Notes: generated by a model not told the origin, from the sequence alone. Shown: positions 7,951-16,038, counted from the first letter of the stretch. The stretch is 23,296 bases of DNA from CAYWVO01 sp964461835 (GCA_964461835.1 CAYWVO010000047.1:1-23296), one strand, 5' to 3'. Translations and numbers: made by a program.

Positions 7951-9681
7951 CTAGATGGACAACGTTTTATATCCCTTGCGGATGTCGAAAATGGCCTTGG
8001 TGATCACGTACGCGGTGAATAGGCTGATTCCTACACCCCAGGCCAGCGTGACGGCGAAACCTTTAATTGGGCCGGTCCCCAGCAGGAACAAAGCCAGCGC
8101 CGTGATCAAAGTGGTCACGTGCGAGTCAACAATCGCGACCAACGCCCGCTTATAGCCGGCATCAATGGAGGCACGGACAGTCTTGCCGGTTCGCAACTCC
8201 TCCCGGATGCGTTCGAAAATCAGGACATTGGCGTCCACCGAAATGCCAACGGTGAGAATAATTCCCGCAATGCCCGGCATGGTTAAGGTCGCATGCAACG
8301 TGGCCAGGATCGCCAAGAGGAAGATAACGTTGATGATCAGGGCCAGGTCGGCAATCAGGCCGGAAATCCGGTAATACACGATCATAAACACCAGTACCAG
8401 GCCTAGACCGATCAGGGTGGAGGTGACCCCTTTTTTGATAGAATCTGCACCCAGCGATGGCCCGATAATATTGTTCTCGATAAAGTTCACCTCGGTGGGC
8501 AACGCGCCGGCGCGCAGCATGATTGCCAGGTCGACTGCCTCTTCGTAGTCCCCACCGCCCAGGGTGATAGTGCCGCGATCGGTAATGCGGTCCCGGATAT
8601 TCGGCGCTGAGATTACCCGATCATCCAGTACAATCGCCAATGGTTTGCCGATATTGGCGCCGGTGACACGGCCAAAGATGCGACCACCCTGCCGGGTCAG
8701 GCGGAAATCGACAATCGGTTTGCGGAATTGGTCAAAACTGGGCTGTGCGTCCGTGAGGTATTTCCCGGACATCTCCACGTTATCTTTGAGAACGTATAAG
8801 ATCTCCCATTCGCTGCCGGAGACCATCATCGGCTCCGTACCCCAGGTGATCTGCACATCCTCGGGGATAGCTTCCTGAACGTCCGGGTCTTCCAGCCATT
8901 TTTCTATCCACGCGGCATCTTGCTCGACGACACGGAAGTATGAACCCGGTGGATCGCCCATGGGCTCCAGGAGTGAAGAGAACGGTCGGTCTCCGTAGAG
9001 TTCTTCATCCGCCAGCACGGACGTATCCTCAGCGGCCGTATCCGTAGTGGTATCGCCGGCAGTGTCCTCTGGCATTTCAGCCAGTTCGGTCGTATCCGCG
9101 GGTTCCGCGGTATCCGTGGTGTCGGCGAAGATATCGAAGATATCCTCCGGTTCTTCCTCAGTTTCTTCGACATCCGGGCTGACCAATGTATCTTTGCTTT
9201 CCAGAGCCCGGTCGATACGATCAAAAATCTGCCGAATATTCTCCGGACTCTCGGTCAGCTTGAATTCCAGCAGCGCGGTACGGCCGATAAGTTCTTCCGC
9301 CCGCTCAATATCGGTAATTCCGGGAAGTTCGACGACTATCCGATCGTTACCCTGTTTCTGGATCAACGGTTCGGTGACCCCAAACTGATCGACACGATTG
9401 CGGATAATTTCCTTGGCGCGATCAACCGCATCCTCCGCTTCCGCGGCACTGAGATTCGATTTATCAACTTCCATGACCACCCGCATCCCGCCGCGGAGGT
9501 CCAGCCCAAGCTTGACCGCACGTTTCTGGAGTCTGACCCAGGCTGCGGGATTATGATCTGCCGCCGCCTGCCGGGCTTCTTCGTCCATCAGGGCGATTTT
9601 GATGGTGGGATATAATGCGTACGCTGAACCAATGACCAGCACCGCAATGAGAATCCACACCCAGGTCAATCGTCGTCGCAT
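7951..9681 (-). CDS. secD: Protein translocase subunit SecD
   Basis: 576 residues. TM1 is at about residues 7-25, then the SecD signature LGLDLRGGMRVVMEVD (58-73), the P1 base with its IIRNRVDQFGVTEP motif (92-105) and VELPGI, the P1 head (about 240-370), and five C-terminal TMs including a GISVDANVLIFERIREE stretch. It forms the SecDF proton-driven export factor with the next gene. One oddity is an acidic, Thr-rich low-complexity insertion at residues about 167-230 (many repeats of DTT, EDT and ADT) between P1 base and head. AGGA lies about eight bases before the ATG. A consensus-like promoter lies 79 bp upstream. Confidence 0.97.
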   Translation of the reverse strand: MRRRLTWVWILIAVLVIGSAYALYPTIKIALMDEEARQAAADHNPAAWVRLQKRAVKLGLDLRGGMRVVMEVDKSNLSAAEAEDAVDRAKEIIRNRVDQFGVTEPLIQKQGNDRIVVELPGITDIERAEELIGRTALLEFKLTESPENIRQIFDRIDRALESKDTLVSPDVEETEEEPEDIFDIFADTTDTAEPADTTELAEMPEDTAGDTTTDTAAEDTSVLADEELYGDRPFSSLLEPMGDPPGSYFRVVEQDAAWIEKWLEDPDVQEAIPEDVQITWGTEPMMVSGSEWEILYVLKDNVEMSGKYLTDAQPSFDQFRKPIVDFRLTRQGGRIFGRVTGANIGKPLAIVLDDRVISAPNIRDRITDRGTITLGGGDYEEAVDLAIMLRAGALPTEVNFIENNIIGPSLGADSIKKGVTSTLIGLGLVLVFMIVYYRISGLIADLALIINVIFLLAILATLHATLTMPGIAGIILTVGISVDANVLIFERIREELRTGKTVRASIDAGYKRALVAIVDSHVTTLITALALFLLGTGPIKGFAVTLAWGVGISLFTAYVITKAIFDIRKGYKTLSI

Positions 9682-9766
9682 ATAGCTGTCCTACGCTCTT
9701 TCCGTTAGCCGACATCAGGGAATCATAACCTACCCGCTACCCAGACTTCGGCAAAATTAAACCGCC

Positions 9767-9794
9767 AATATAGGAAGTTTTCAGGTGGTGTCAA
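9767..9794 (-). promoter_or_regulatory. Sigma70-type promoter for secDF
   Basis: On the minus strand TTGACA (9789-9794) and TATATT (9767-9772) are separated by 16 bases. The predicted transcription start near 9760 would give a leader of about 79 nt before secD. I see no repeat or operator in the leader. Confidence 0.7.
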
Positions 9795-9958
9795 CCTCTT
9801 TACCCTAATTACTGCAGATTGAGGATACGCGTAATTGCTTTGTTCACAGGTCGTTAGGAATTCAGACGGCCATAGCGGGGCATGTTGCTGACACTTTATC
9901 CGCTATCGGCGAAGCGGTGCGGTAATAAACGAGTTTTTTTGAACTGTGACCGACCGGC

Positions 9959-10489
9959 TTATTTCCCGGACCCGGTGGTATCCACAAACTGATTGGCTTC
10001 AATCGAGATCGTGCTGTCCCAATGAAAGTCAGTCTGTGAGTGACGGTAAAAGATGTGCAGCCCATACAGTCCCGTTACCGCCGAATCCGCGATATCCAGC
10101 TCTTTGGTGCGGGCGTAGTGACGTTTGCCATTCAGGATGATGCCATCCCCGATTGCATGGGAGCCGGTACTCGCGTCAAACAGTGTATCACCGTGTGGAG
10201 CGAGAATAACATACCGTTTGATCAAGCAGTTTTTGTGATAGTTTGATTTGAAGGATTCAAACCACTGCAAGGCCAGACCGGAATTGATGCTCCCATGGTC
10301 ATTGTAAGCCCAGTACGTGATATCTTCAACGGCGAAGATACTCGTATCCGCCAAGTGATGATGGTGGTTGAGGGATCGGTTGTCGGTCGAGCAGCCAGAA
10401 CACAGCAGTCCGGCTACGAGAAGTAGAAGGCCAAGAGATGTCATAGAAGCTCTCTGATGGCACCGGTGGGTAAAATTCACCGCAATCAT
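9959..10489 (-). CDS. Hypothetical lipoprotein
   Basis: 176 residues, family not recognised. The ATG at 10489 has a strong GGAGGA about six bases upstream. An internal Met at residue 16 would also give a signal peptide but has a weaker site. Residues 1-32 are a lipoprotein signal: basic segment, LLLLVAGLL core, then CSGC with the lipid cysteine most likely Cys33. A four-His cluster follows at about residue 41. The mature part looks like a single small domain with alternating strands and aromatic residues (ITYWAYNDHG, WFESFKSNYHKNC, HIFYRHSQTDFHWD) and ends in a flexible DTTGSGK. It is divergently transcribed from the selenoprotein gene, across a shared 95-bp promoter region. No function can be assigned. 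Confidence 0.7.
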   Translation of the reverse strand: MIAVNFTHRCHQRASMTSLGLLLLVAGLLCSGCSTDNRSLNHHHHLADTSIFAVEDITYWAYNDHGSINSGLALQWFESFKSNYHKNCLIKRYVILAPHGDTLFDASTGSHAIGDGIILNGKRHYARTKELDIADSAVTGLYGLHIFYRHSQTDFHWDSTISIEANQFVDTTGSGK

Positions 10490-10534
10490 GGTAATTCCTC
10501 CACGAGCGTCTAAAATGAGTGCATATACTTTCCC

Positions 10535-10562
10535 ATTATAATCGTATTAAAGAAAATTGCAA
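10535..10562. promoter_or_regulatory. Divergent promoter region, lipoprotein and selenoprotein genes
   Basis: ATTATAAT at 10535-10542 holds a TATAAT on both strands. On the minus strand a -35-like TTGCAA lies at 10557-10562, 16 bases away, pointing at the lipoprotein gene. On the plus strand TATAAT (10537-10542) would start transcription near 10549, but I see no good -35, so that direction is less certain. Confidence 0.45.
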
Positions 10563-10584
10563 GCCTAATATCGAAGGAGGAACG

Positions 10585-10803
10585 ATGACGAGGATTTCAA
10601 TTACCTATTGTGGTGAATGAAACTACGAGCCGAAAGCCTCCAGTTTGGCGGCAGCAATTAAGAATTCTACCGGAGCGGAATCGGAACTGATCCGCGGAAG
10701 CGGTGGAGTGTTTGAGGTCAAAATCGACGGAAATCTGGTATTTTCCAAAAAAGAATTGGGGCGGTTTCCGGAGGACGAAGAAATCCTAACGCATCTAACG
10801 TAA
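10585..10803 (+). CDS. SelW/Rdx-family selenoprotein with in-frame UGA (Sec12)
   Basis: 72 residues if the UGA at 10618-10620 is read as selenocysteine. AAGGAGG lies four bases before the ATG. The protein opens with ITYCGEU, the CxxU redox motif of the SelT/SelW/SelH (Rdx) family. The frame stays open past the UGA and keeps family hallmarks: NYEPKA, a Gly-rich GSGGVFEV strand-turn, DGNLVFSKK and a final GRFPEDEEI helix. Such a good family match beyond the UGA argues against a random stop. The UGA is followed by a possible bacterial SECIS hairpin: GCC 10629-10631, bulged G, AAA, an 8-base loop at 10636-10643, then TTT and GGC to 10649. The fold is thioredoxin-like and cytosolic; the role is presumably thiol redox, with unknown substrate. 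A pseudogene with one nonsense mutation is the alternative. Confidence 0.85.
10629..10649 (+). promoter_or_regulatory. Candidate bacterial SECIS hairpin
   Basis: Just downstream of the in-frame UGA, GCC and AAA (with one bulged G between) pair with TTT and GGC around an 8-base loop that begins with G, 15 bases after the UGA. The position fits the bacterial rule that the SelB-binding loop lies about 15-40 nt after the UGA. The stem is short, so this is only a candidate. Confidence 0.4.
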
Positions 10804-10916
10804 ACGGCCTCAGTGTGTTCGGAGCGCATCCCAACCACTGATGGTTCACAAATCAGATTCGGGTAAGAGAGCATTTTTTTGTTGGGCGGGCGCAGGGGCA
10901 TGCGTATCATCGGGCC

Positions 10917-11933
10917 ATGAATACACAGACCTCACAACCAAAATCGGATTCGCTGGTGGCGGCCTATCGCCATTGTGCGGAAATCGCCGCTCGGGGTACG
11001 CCGAATCTCTACGTGGCGGCCCGGTATTTTGAGAAGCAGGAACTGTTTGACGCATTCTGCGCGGCGTACGCTTCCATGCGGATTATCGACGACACCATTG
11101 ATGACTTGCCAAATCGGCAAGATTTCACCCTGGAACAGAAACAGCAAGCCCACGCTAAAGTTCAGGCTTGGCTGGAGCAGGTGTTTTCCACGTTCAGCCT
11201 GAAACCACCCGAGGGGCAGATTTGGGAAGCGCTATCCGATGTGTTCTCCAAATTCGATCTGCCGACCGACCCCTGGGAGGAACTGGCCGCCGCCATGGGC
11301 ATGGACATCGAAATGCCCTATTTCAAAGATTGGCGGACACTCCAGAAATATATGCGCGGGGCATCAGTGGCGCCCGCCGTCGTATTTATGCACCTGGTGC
11401 TTACCGAATTGGACGAAGACGAATATATCTGCCAGTGGTCCTTTGAGGAAGTGGTCGAAGCCACCGAGGACTTAGCGGTCTTCTGCTACTGGACCCATAT
11501 ATTGCGAGATATTTCCCGCGATCTGGAGATCGGAGGTAACGGCTTGATCTATCTGCCGATCTCGGAACTCAACCAGCACGGCCTGACCCCGGAAGATCTG
11601 CACCGTATGAAACGCGAACAAAGTGCCTCCTTTGCCTTCAAGGCCATGGCCGAACATCTGTACCGGCGCGCCCGCTCCTTTGAACAAAAGGGCCGGCAGT
11701 ATTTGCCGAAGATTGCCGAGGCAGCGGTGAAAGATCGCTGGTTCGCACTAACGCTGCTGACGAATATTTATTCGGCGACGCTCACCAAGATAGAACAGAT
11801 AGACTTCGATGTGTTTGCCGATAGCGGTGAGTTGACGGTTGAAGAGAAGCGCGATGTGATGTTGGAGACGGCAGCGGATTGCGACATGGATGAGCTGGCC
11901 GTGACCGAAATTTTCGACTCGCTACACGGCTGA
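10917..11933 (+). CDS. Squalene/phytoene synthase family protein
   Basis: 338 residues, a normal length for this head-to-head prenyl synthase family. It has the expected all-helical pattern: YRHCAEIAARGTPNLY near the N-terminus, the first Asp-rich motif IIDDTIDD (56-63), a mid-protein CYWTHILRDISRDLE with the second motif D198-x3-D202, and NGLIYLP just after. These residues bind the diphosphate-magnesium clusters of two prenyl diphosphates. The product could be squalene or a carotenoid/hopanoid precursor; no hpn or crt neighbours are here to choose. The start at 10917 has only a weak upstream purine stretch, but there is no better in-frame start. It is 113 bp downstream of the selenoprotein gene, so co-transcription is possible. 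Confidence 0.88.
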   Translation: MNTQTSQPKSDSLVAAYRHCAEIAARGTPNLYVAARYFEKQELFDAFCAAYASMRIIDDTIDDLPNRQDFTLEQKQQAHAKVQAWLEQVFSTFSLKPPEGQIWEALSDVFSKFDLPTDPWEELAAAMGMDIEMPYFKDWRTLQKYMRGASVAPAVVFMHLVLTELDEDEYICQWSFEEVVEATEDLAVFCYWTHILRDISRDLEIGGNGLIYLPISELNQHGLTPEDLHRMKREQSASFAFKAMAEHLYRRARSFEQKGRQYLPKIAEAAVKDRWFALTLLTNIYSATLTKIEQIDFDVFADSGELTVEEKRDVMLETAADCDMDELAVTEIFDSLHG

Positions 11934-12027
11934 GCGTACGGACGTGAAAACTACGGGTAATCGTCAGTGTCAATCCTCAGGTGGATTGGCCCATACGGAT
12001 CGCTTAATCCAGAACAAGGGAGTGTGT

Positions 12028-12576
12028 ATGAAACGACTGGCGACGGTTTTGGTCGTGGGATTCGTGCTGCTCATGGCCGTGCCGGCATCCGCCCTGGACT
12101 GGGGTGTCGGAGGATTTGGTGGTGTCAGTATTCCTATTGAACAAGACGATGCCGAGAACGGCCTGGTGTACGGCGCACGGGTCCGGCTTGGTCTCGGCAT
12201 GGGGCTCGCGCTGGAGCCGCAGTTTTTCTACCTCAAGAACGGTGAGTATGATATCGAGGTTGGTTCCACCACAACTGAAACGTTGGAAAGCTGGAAGGCG
12301 ACTTCCGGTGGCGTCAATCTGGTCCTCGGCGCGCCCGCCGATAAGTTTGCGGGATTGCGACCATTTTTCTTTGGGGGCGTGCGTTATAACGCACTGGACT
12401 TCGAGGGTCACGACACCGAGTCGGAAGTTGGATTCGGCGGCGGGATCGGACTCGAAATCGGCTTTCGACAGGTTGCGCTCGATGTTCGCGCAACCGGTGA
12501 AATTTTCCCCGATGGTGATGCCTCCCGGAAAAATGGTATGCTCGCCGGAGGATTAACCGTTTATCTCGGGCCGTAA
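12028..12576 (+). CDS. Outer-membrane beta-barrel protein
   Basis: 182 residues from ATG 12028, chosen because AAGGGAG lies just upstream and a signal peptide begins there (MKRLATVLVVGFVLLMAVPASA, cleavage near residue 22). The mature part is made of alternating amphipathic strands with Gly-rich turns (GVGGFGGVSIP, ARVRLGLGMGLALEPQFFY, FGGVRYNALDF, GFGGGIGLEIGF) and ends LAGGLTVYLGP. This fits the small OmpA-like/outer-membrane beta-barrel superfamily with about eight strands. Substrate and role are unknown. It is followed after 21 bp by a lipoprotein gene and probably shares its transcript. Confidence 0.8.
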   Translation: MKRLATVLVVGFVLLMAVPASALDWGVGGFGGVSIPIEQDDAENGLVYGARVRLGLGMGLALEPQFFYLKNGEYDIEVGSTTTETLESWKATSGGVNLVLGAPADKFAGLRPFFFGGVRYNALDFEGHDTESEVGFGGGIGLEIGFRQVALDVRATGEIFPDGDASRKNGMLAGGLTVYLGP

Positions 12577-12597
12577 CAGTCAGCGGGAGGAGGAATC

Positions 12598-13128
12598 ATG
12601 AATCGAACGCGTTGGGCGTTACTTGTGGTAGGCCTCTCGGCGGTCATCCTCGCCGGCTGCCTGCTTACCGGGACATTTGTGTTGGTCCTTGATCTGCCCG
12701 ATATCACCGCCAATTCAACCGGCACCTTTTCCGCCACACATGTTGACCTTACGGATGAGGATGTCTGGCAGGATCATAAAGACGACATTAAGAATATTTC
12801 GGACGTCCGTTTCCGTGCCGATTTCACGGCGGTCGGCAATACGGCGGAGGGAGACATTTACTTTTCCAGTAATGGTGCGTACGGAACGCCGGATGCGGTC
12901 CGCGCCGCCACCGACGCATTTCCTGTCTTTTCCGGATTATTGGTACCCGTCGGTCAAACAGTGACAATGACCTTTGCCGAATCGGCGCAGTACCGGCAAA
13001 ATCTTGACGACGCTTTAGCCTTGATCGAGTCAGGCTCGTTTTATGTGTACGTGCTTACACCGTCCGGGCCGTTTGAGCTGCAATTAACGGACGTACACGT
13101 GCTGGTGAATTTTGATGCCGGAATCTAA
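12598..13128 (+). CDS. Hypothetical lipoprotein
   Basis: 176 residues. A very good GGGAGGAGG precedes the ATG. Residues 1-20 are a lipoprotein signal and the lipobox ILAGC gives lipid Cys21. The mature protein has a beta-sandwich-like character with a Thr/Asp-rich start and segments such as ISDVRFRADFTAVGN and FELQLTDVHVLVNFDAGI. I do not recognise the family. The gene follows the beta-barrel protein in the same operon and ends at a hairpin terminator, so a periplasmic or outer-membrane partner role is possible but is inference only. Confidence 0.75.
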   Translation: MNRTRWALLVVGLSAVILAGCLLTGTFVLVLDLPDITANSTGTFSATHVDLTDEDVWQDHKDDIKNISDVRFRADFTAVGNTAEGDIYFSSNGAYGTPDAVRAATDAFPVFSGLLVPVGQTVTMTFAESAQYRQNLDDALALIESGSFYVYVLTPSGPFELQLTDVHVLVNFDAGI

Positions 13129-13144
13129 CTGAGGGATACAAAGA

Positions 13145-13175
13145 ACGCCCGGTACAATGCCGGGCGTCAGTTATT
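13145..13175. terminator. Hairpin terminator between convergent genes
   Basis: An 8-bp perfect stem (ACGCCCGG / CCGGGCGT, 7-base loop) lies between the lipoprotein (+) and the response regulator (-). The flanking T-runs are short on both strands (TTATT on plus, TTCTTT on minus), so the strength is uncertain. Confidence 0.65.
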
Positions 13176-13197
13176 CACGGGGGGATTTTTAGCTACT

Positions 13198-13563
13198 TTA
13201 CCAGTCTCGTGCGGATTCCAATACCTGAATGATTTCCGCACCTTTAAATGGTTTGATCACGAATTCATCAGCGCCCATTTCAATTGCTTCGTGGATCGAC
13301 ATCTCATTGGAATACCCACTCATCAGGATGATACATGTTTCGGGATGTTGTTTCTTAATTTCACGCAATACGTGGTAGCCGTCCACGCCGGGCATTTTAA
13401 TATCGGTGAGGACCAGGTCGACTGGATGTTCCTCATATAGTTCCAGTGCTTTTTTCCCGCCCAGGGCTGTGTACACCTGGAACCCGGAAGCAGAAAGGAT
13501 CTGCTCCAACATGTCTAAAATCATTTGTTCGTCATCAACAACAAGAATCTCTTTGTCGGGCAT
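13198..13563 (-). CDS. Single-domain response regulator (CheY-like)
   Basis: 121 residues, consisting of one receiver domain only. The acidic pocket is D10-D11, the phospho-acceptor is D54 (LVLTDIKMPGVDG), the switch Ser is S82 (ILMSGYS) and the conserved Lys is K104 (VIKPF). There is no output domain, so it would signal by protein contact. No histidine kinase is in the window. It is divergent from the phosphomannomutase gene. A similar receiver pair lies at 15252, and the two may belong to one signalling route, but nothing here shows that. AGGAAATACC before the ATG serves as the ribosome site. Confidence 0.93.
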   Translation of the reverse strand: MPDKEILVVDDEQMILDMLEQILSASGFQVYTALGGKKALELYEEHPVDLVLTDIKMPGVDGYHVLREIKKQHPETCIILMSGYSNEMSIHEAIEMGADEFVIKPFKGAEIIQVLESARDW

Positions 13564-13853
13564 GGTATTTCCTATGACTGACCCGTTCGTGCGTCTGTGG
13601 AAACGCCTGCTTGCTCAGTACGAATTACCCACCCCGACCAATACCCTGCAGACCACATTCGTACGTTCTGTATCCATTATCGACTGCTTGTGGTTTTTCC
13701 TGAGTGTCGATGCTGGTCCTGCGCGTTGGTGGTTACGGGGAACAACTCGCAGCGATAGTGGACACCAAATACCAACCAGTGATTGGCAGGAGTTGCCAAT
13801 AACCAGTTGACGTGAGGGGCCGCCCGCAATTTCTTCGGGTGCGAGGAGACGCT
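13564..13853. other. Divergent intergenic region with a palindrome
   Basis: This is a 290-bp gap between the receiver gene (-) and the phosphomannomutase (+). A perfect 7-bp inverted repeat, ATTGGCA (13782-13788) and TGCCAAT (13794-13800) around GGAGT, lies 54 bp before the phosphomannomutase start, framed by CAAC and GTTG. It could be an operator or a transcript hairpin. An open frame at 13574-13810 (78 codons) has no ribosome site and unusual composition, so I do not call it a gene. Confidence 0.4.
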
Positions 13854-15233
13854 ATGAAGACAGTAAAAAAACGATCGACACCCCAGGTGATTGATGATCC
13901 CTCGATTTTCAAAGCCTACGATATCCGCGGCATCGTGCCGGATCAACTCGATGCAAAGGTCGCGTATGCAATCGGCCGCGCGATCGCAACTCATTTAAAC
14001 CCAAAAACCATCGTGGTCGGCCGCGATATTCGCCTGTCCTCCGATGAATTAGCCGAGCGGCTGATGAGTGGATTGACTCGCTCTGGAGTGGACGTGGTGA
14101 ACCTCGGCCGTGTCTCGACGGACGGCCTCTACTTTGCGGTTGGCAACTACGGCTACGATGGCGGCGTGATGGTCACCGCCTCCCATAATCCGGCGCAGTA
14201 TAACGGATTCAAAATTTGCCGGGAGAATGCCGTGCCGCTCTCTGGGGATCTCGGGATTAACCAGATTCGGGATATCATCGCCACCGAAGATTTCCGTGAC
14301 GCCGAGGAGAAGGGAAGAATCATCCCGCGCGATATTCACGATGAATACACGATGCATGTGTTGTCGTTTATCAAGCGGGAAAACATTGCCCCAAAGACGA
14401 TTGTTATCGACGCCGGCAACGGCATCGGCGGTGAAACCCTGCCGCCGGTCTTTTCTCATCTGCCCCACCGGCTGATTCCCATGCATTTTGAACCCGACGG
14501 GCGTTTCCCCAACCATCCTGCCTCGCCGATTGAACTGGAAAACACCGAGGAGCTGCGCAAGCGGGTCGTTGAGGAACAAGCCGATTTCGGCGCGGCATTT
14601 GACGGTGACGCCGACAGGATGTTCATGATCGATGAGACCGGTCATCAACTGGACGGTGCCGTGGTCGCAGCGCTGGTTGCCAAGAGTCTACTGGAGAAGG
14701 AACCAGGGGCGACTATTCTGTACAACGCAATTTGTTCGAAGATGGTTCCGGAAACGATTGAAGCGGCCGGTGGTACGGCAATCAAGACTCCGGTCGGGCA
14801 CGCGTTCATCAAACCCATGATGAAAGAACATAACGCCGTCTTCGGCGCTGAACACAGCGGACACTTCTATTTCCGCAATAACTGGTTTGCCGACTCCGGT
14901 CTGATCGCGCTTTTGGTATGTATGGAGGTTATCGGCGAAGCCGACCGTCCGCTCTCGGAATTGGTCGCCGAGCTGGATCCGTATTATCGCTCTGGTGAAA
15001 TCAATTCCAAAGTTGCCGACACCGACGCGGTGATGAAGCGCATCCGCAACCACTTCAGCAATACCGAACCTGATCTGCTGGACGGGATTTCCATCGACTT
15101 CGGTGATTGGTGGTTTAACGTACGTCCCTCCAACACCGAGCCGGTCCTCAGGCTCAATGTTGAGGCCAATTCACCCGAACTACTAGAAGAGAAAACTGAA
15201 GAGGTCCTGAAGATAATCAGGCGCAAAAAATAA
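13854..15233 (+). CDS. Phosphomannomutase/phosphoglucomutase
   Basis: 459 residues from ATG 13854, which has GAGGAG about six bases upstream; a longer frame opens at 13812 without a site. All four alpha-D-phosphohexomutase domains are present: AYDIRG (21-26), the active-site loop VTASHNP with phosphoserine S110, the magnesium loop DGDADR (250-255), the sugar-binding loop GAEHSGH (331-337, usually G-E-x-SGH) and the phosphate-binding loop RPSNTEP (424-430). It interconverts hexose 1- and 6-phosphates to supply GDP-mannose or UDP-glucose for polysaccharide. The length and motifs fit the bifunctional AlgC-type group, but sugar preference cannot be read from the sequence. It is followed 18 bp later by a tandem receiver protein. 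Confidence 0.93.
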   Translation: MKTVKKRSTPQVIDDPSIFKAYDIRGIVPDQLDAKVAYAIGRAIATHLNPKTIVVGRDIRLSSDELAERLMSGLTRSGVDVVNLGRVSTDGLYFAVGNYGYDGGVMVTASHNPAQYNGFKICRENAVPLSGDLGINQIRDIIATEDFRDAEEKGRIIPRDIHDEYTMHVLSFIKRENIAPKTIVIDAGNGIGGETLPPVFSHLPHRLIPMHFEPDGRFPNHPASPIELENTEELRKRVVEEQADFGAAFDGDADRMFMIDETGHQLDGAVVAALVAKSLLEKEPGATILYNAICSKMVPETIEAAGGTAIKTPVGHAFIKPMMKEHNAVFGAEHSGHFYFRNNWFADSGLIALLVCMEVIGEADRPLSELVAELDPYYRSGEINSKVADTDAVMKRIRNHFSNTEPDLLDGISIDFGDWWFNVRPSNTEPVLRLNVEANSPELLEEKTEEVLKIIRRKK

Positions 15234-15251
15234 GACCTGGCGGGTGGACAC

Positions 15252-16001
15252 ATGGCGACAGAGAAAACGGTGCTGGTGGTCGACGACGATCAGCGGATCC
15301 TCGCACTGCTTCAGGAGACACTGGAAGCGTCCGGGTATCGCGCCCTGACGGCAGCCGGCGGACCGGAAGCAATGCAACAGTTGACTGCGCAACCGGTCGA
15401 CGCGGTGATCACCGATATCAAGATGCCGGATTGGGATGGGCTCACACTGTTGGAGCGGATCAAAGAATCCTGGCCGCATACGCCGGTGATTATGATTACC
15501 GCCTACGCCGATGATGCCATCCGTGAACAGGCGCAATCCGGTGGCGCCGCCGGATTCTTGGCCAAGCCGTTCCGCATCGGGGAATTGCAGACAACCCTGA
15601 CCGAGACAATCACCGCCGCGCAGACACAGGCCGGGCAACCCCAGCGAACCCTGGAACGAATCCTCGTCGTGGAAGATGATGAAGAGTTTCGCCAAATCCT
15701 GCTGGATATCTTACCGGAGATGGGCTATACCCCGAGCGGTGTGGGTACCGGCGAAGAAGCCCTGCGCAAAATTCAGGAGGAGTCATTTGACGTAATCCTC
15801 TGTGATTATCTGCTCCCCACCATGAGCGGCGCGGACCTCTTATACGAGGTCAAAGCCGCCTCCCCGGAAACCTTGGTGGTGATGATTACCGGCTACCCAC
15901 CCTCCCTGGATGGGCACGCGTTTTCGAACGCGGACGGCTATTTGATGAAGCCGTTCCGCTTTGACGAAATTGAACAAATGCTGGACAACTTGTCTGTGTA
16001 A
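15252..16001 (+). CDS. Response regulator with two tandem receiver domains
   Basis: 249 residues. Receiver 1 spans about residues 5-122 with acidic residues D11-D13, phospho-acceptor D55 (AVITDIKMPDWDG), T83 and K105 (LAKPF). A short Gln/Thr linker (123-135) leads to receiver 2, with acidic D142-D143, phospho-acceptor D185 (VILCDYLLPTMSG), the Thr of MITGY, and Lys in LMKPF. Both sites look intact and there is no output domain. Such double receivers can act as phosphate sinks or in phosphorelays. It lies 18 bp after the phosphomannomutase gene, so it is probably co-transcribed, hinting at a link to polysaccharide production. Confidence 0.9.
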   Translation: MATEKTVLVVDDDQRILALLQETLEASGYRALTAAGGPEAMQQLTAQPVDAVITDIKMPDWDGLTLLERIKESWPHTPVIMITAYADDAIREQAQSGGAAGFLAKPFRIGELQTTLTETITAAQTQAGQPQRTLERILVVEDDEEFRQILLDILPEMGYTPSGVGTGEEALRKIQEESFDVILCDYLLPTMSGADLLYEVKAASPETLVVMITGYPPSLDGHAFSNADGYLMKPFRFDEIEQMLDNLSV

Positions 16002-16005
16002 GCTA

Positions 16006-16038
16006 ACCGGTCTGACCGGGCACTGAGTCGGGGTTTTT
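16006..16038 (+). terminator. Possible terminator after the tandem receiver gene
   Basis: A small CCGGT/ACCGG hairpin lies directly after the stop codon and GGGGTTTTTT follows at 16031-16039. Stem and T-run are separated by about 14 bases, so this is weak as an intrinsic terminator. Confidence 0.35.

Noticed and set aside
10623..10910. 95-codon open frame on the minus strand over the selenoprotein region
   Set aside because: It overlaps the plus-strand selenoprotein, which has a strong ribosome site and clear family motifs; the minus frame has no recognisable domain.
13574..13810. 78-codon frame between receiver and phosphomannomutase genes
   Set aside because: No ribosome site, no recognised motif and unusual composition; left as intergenic.
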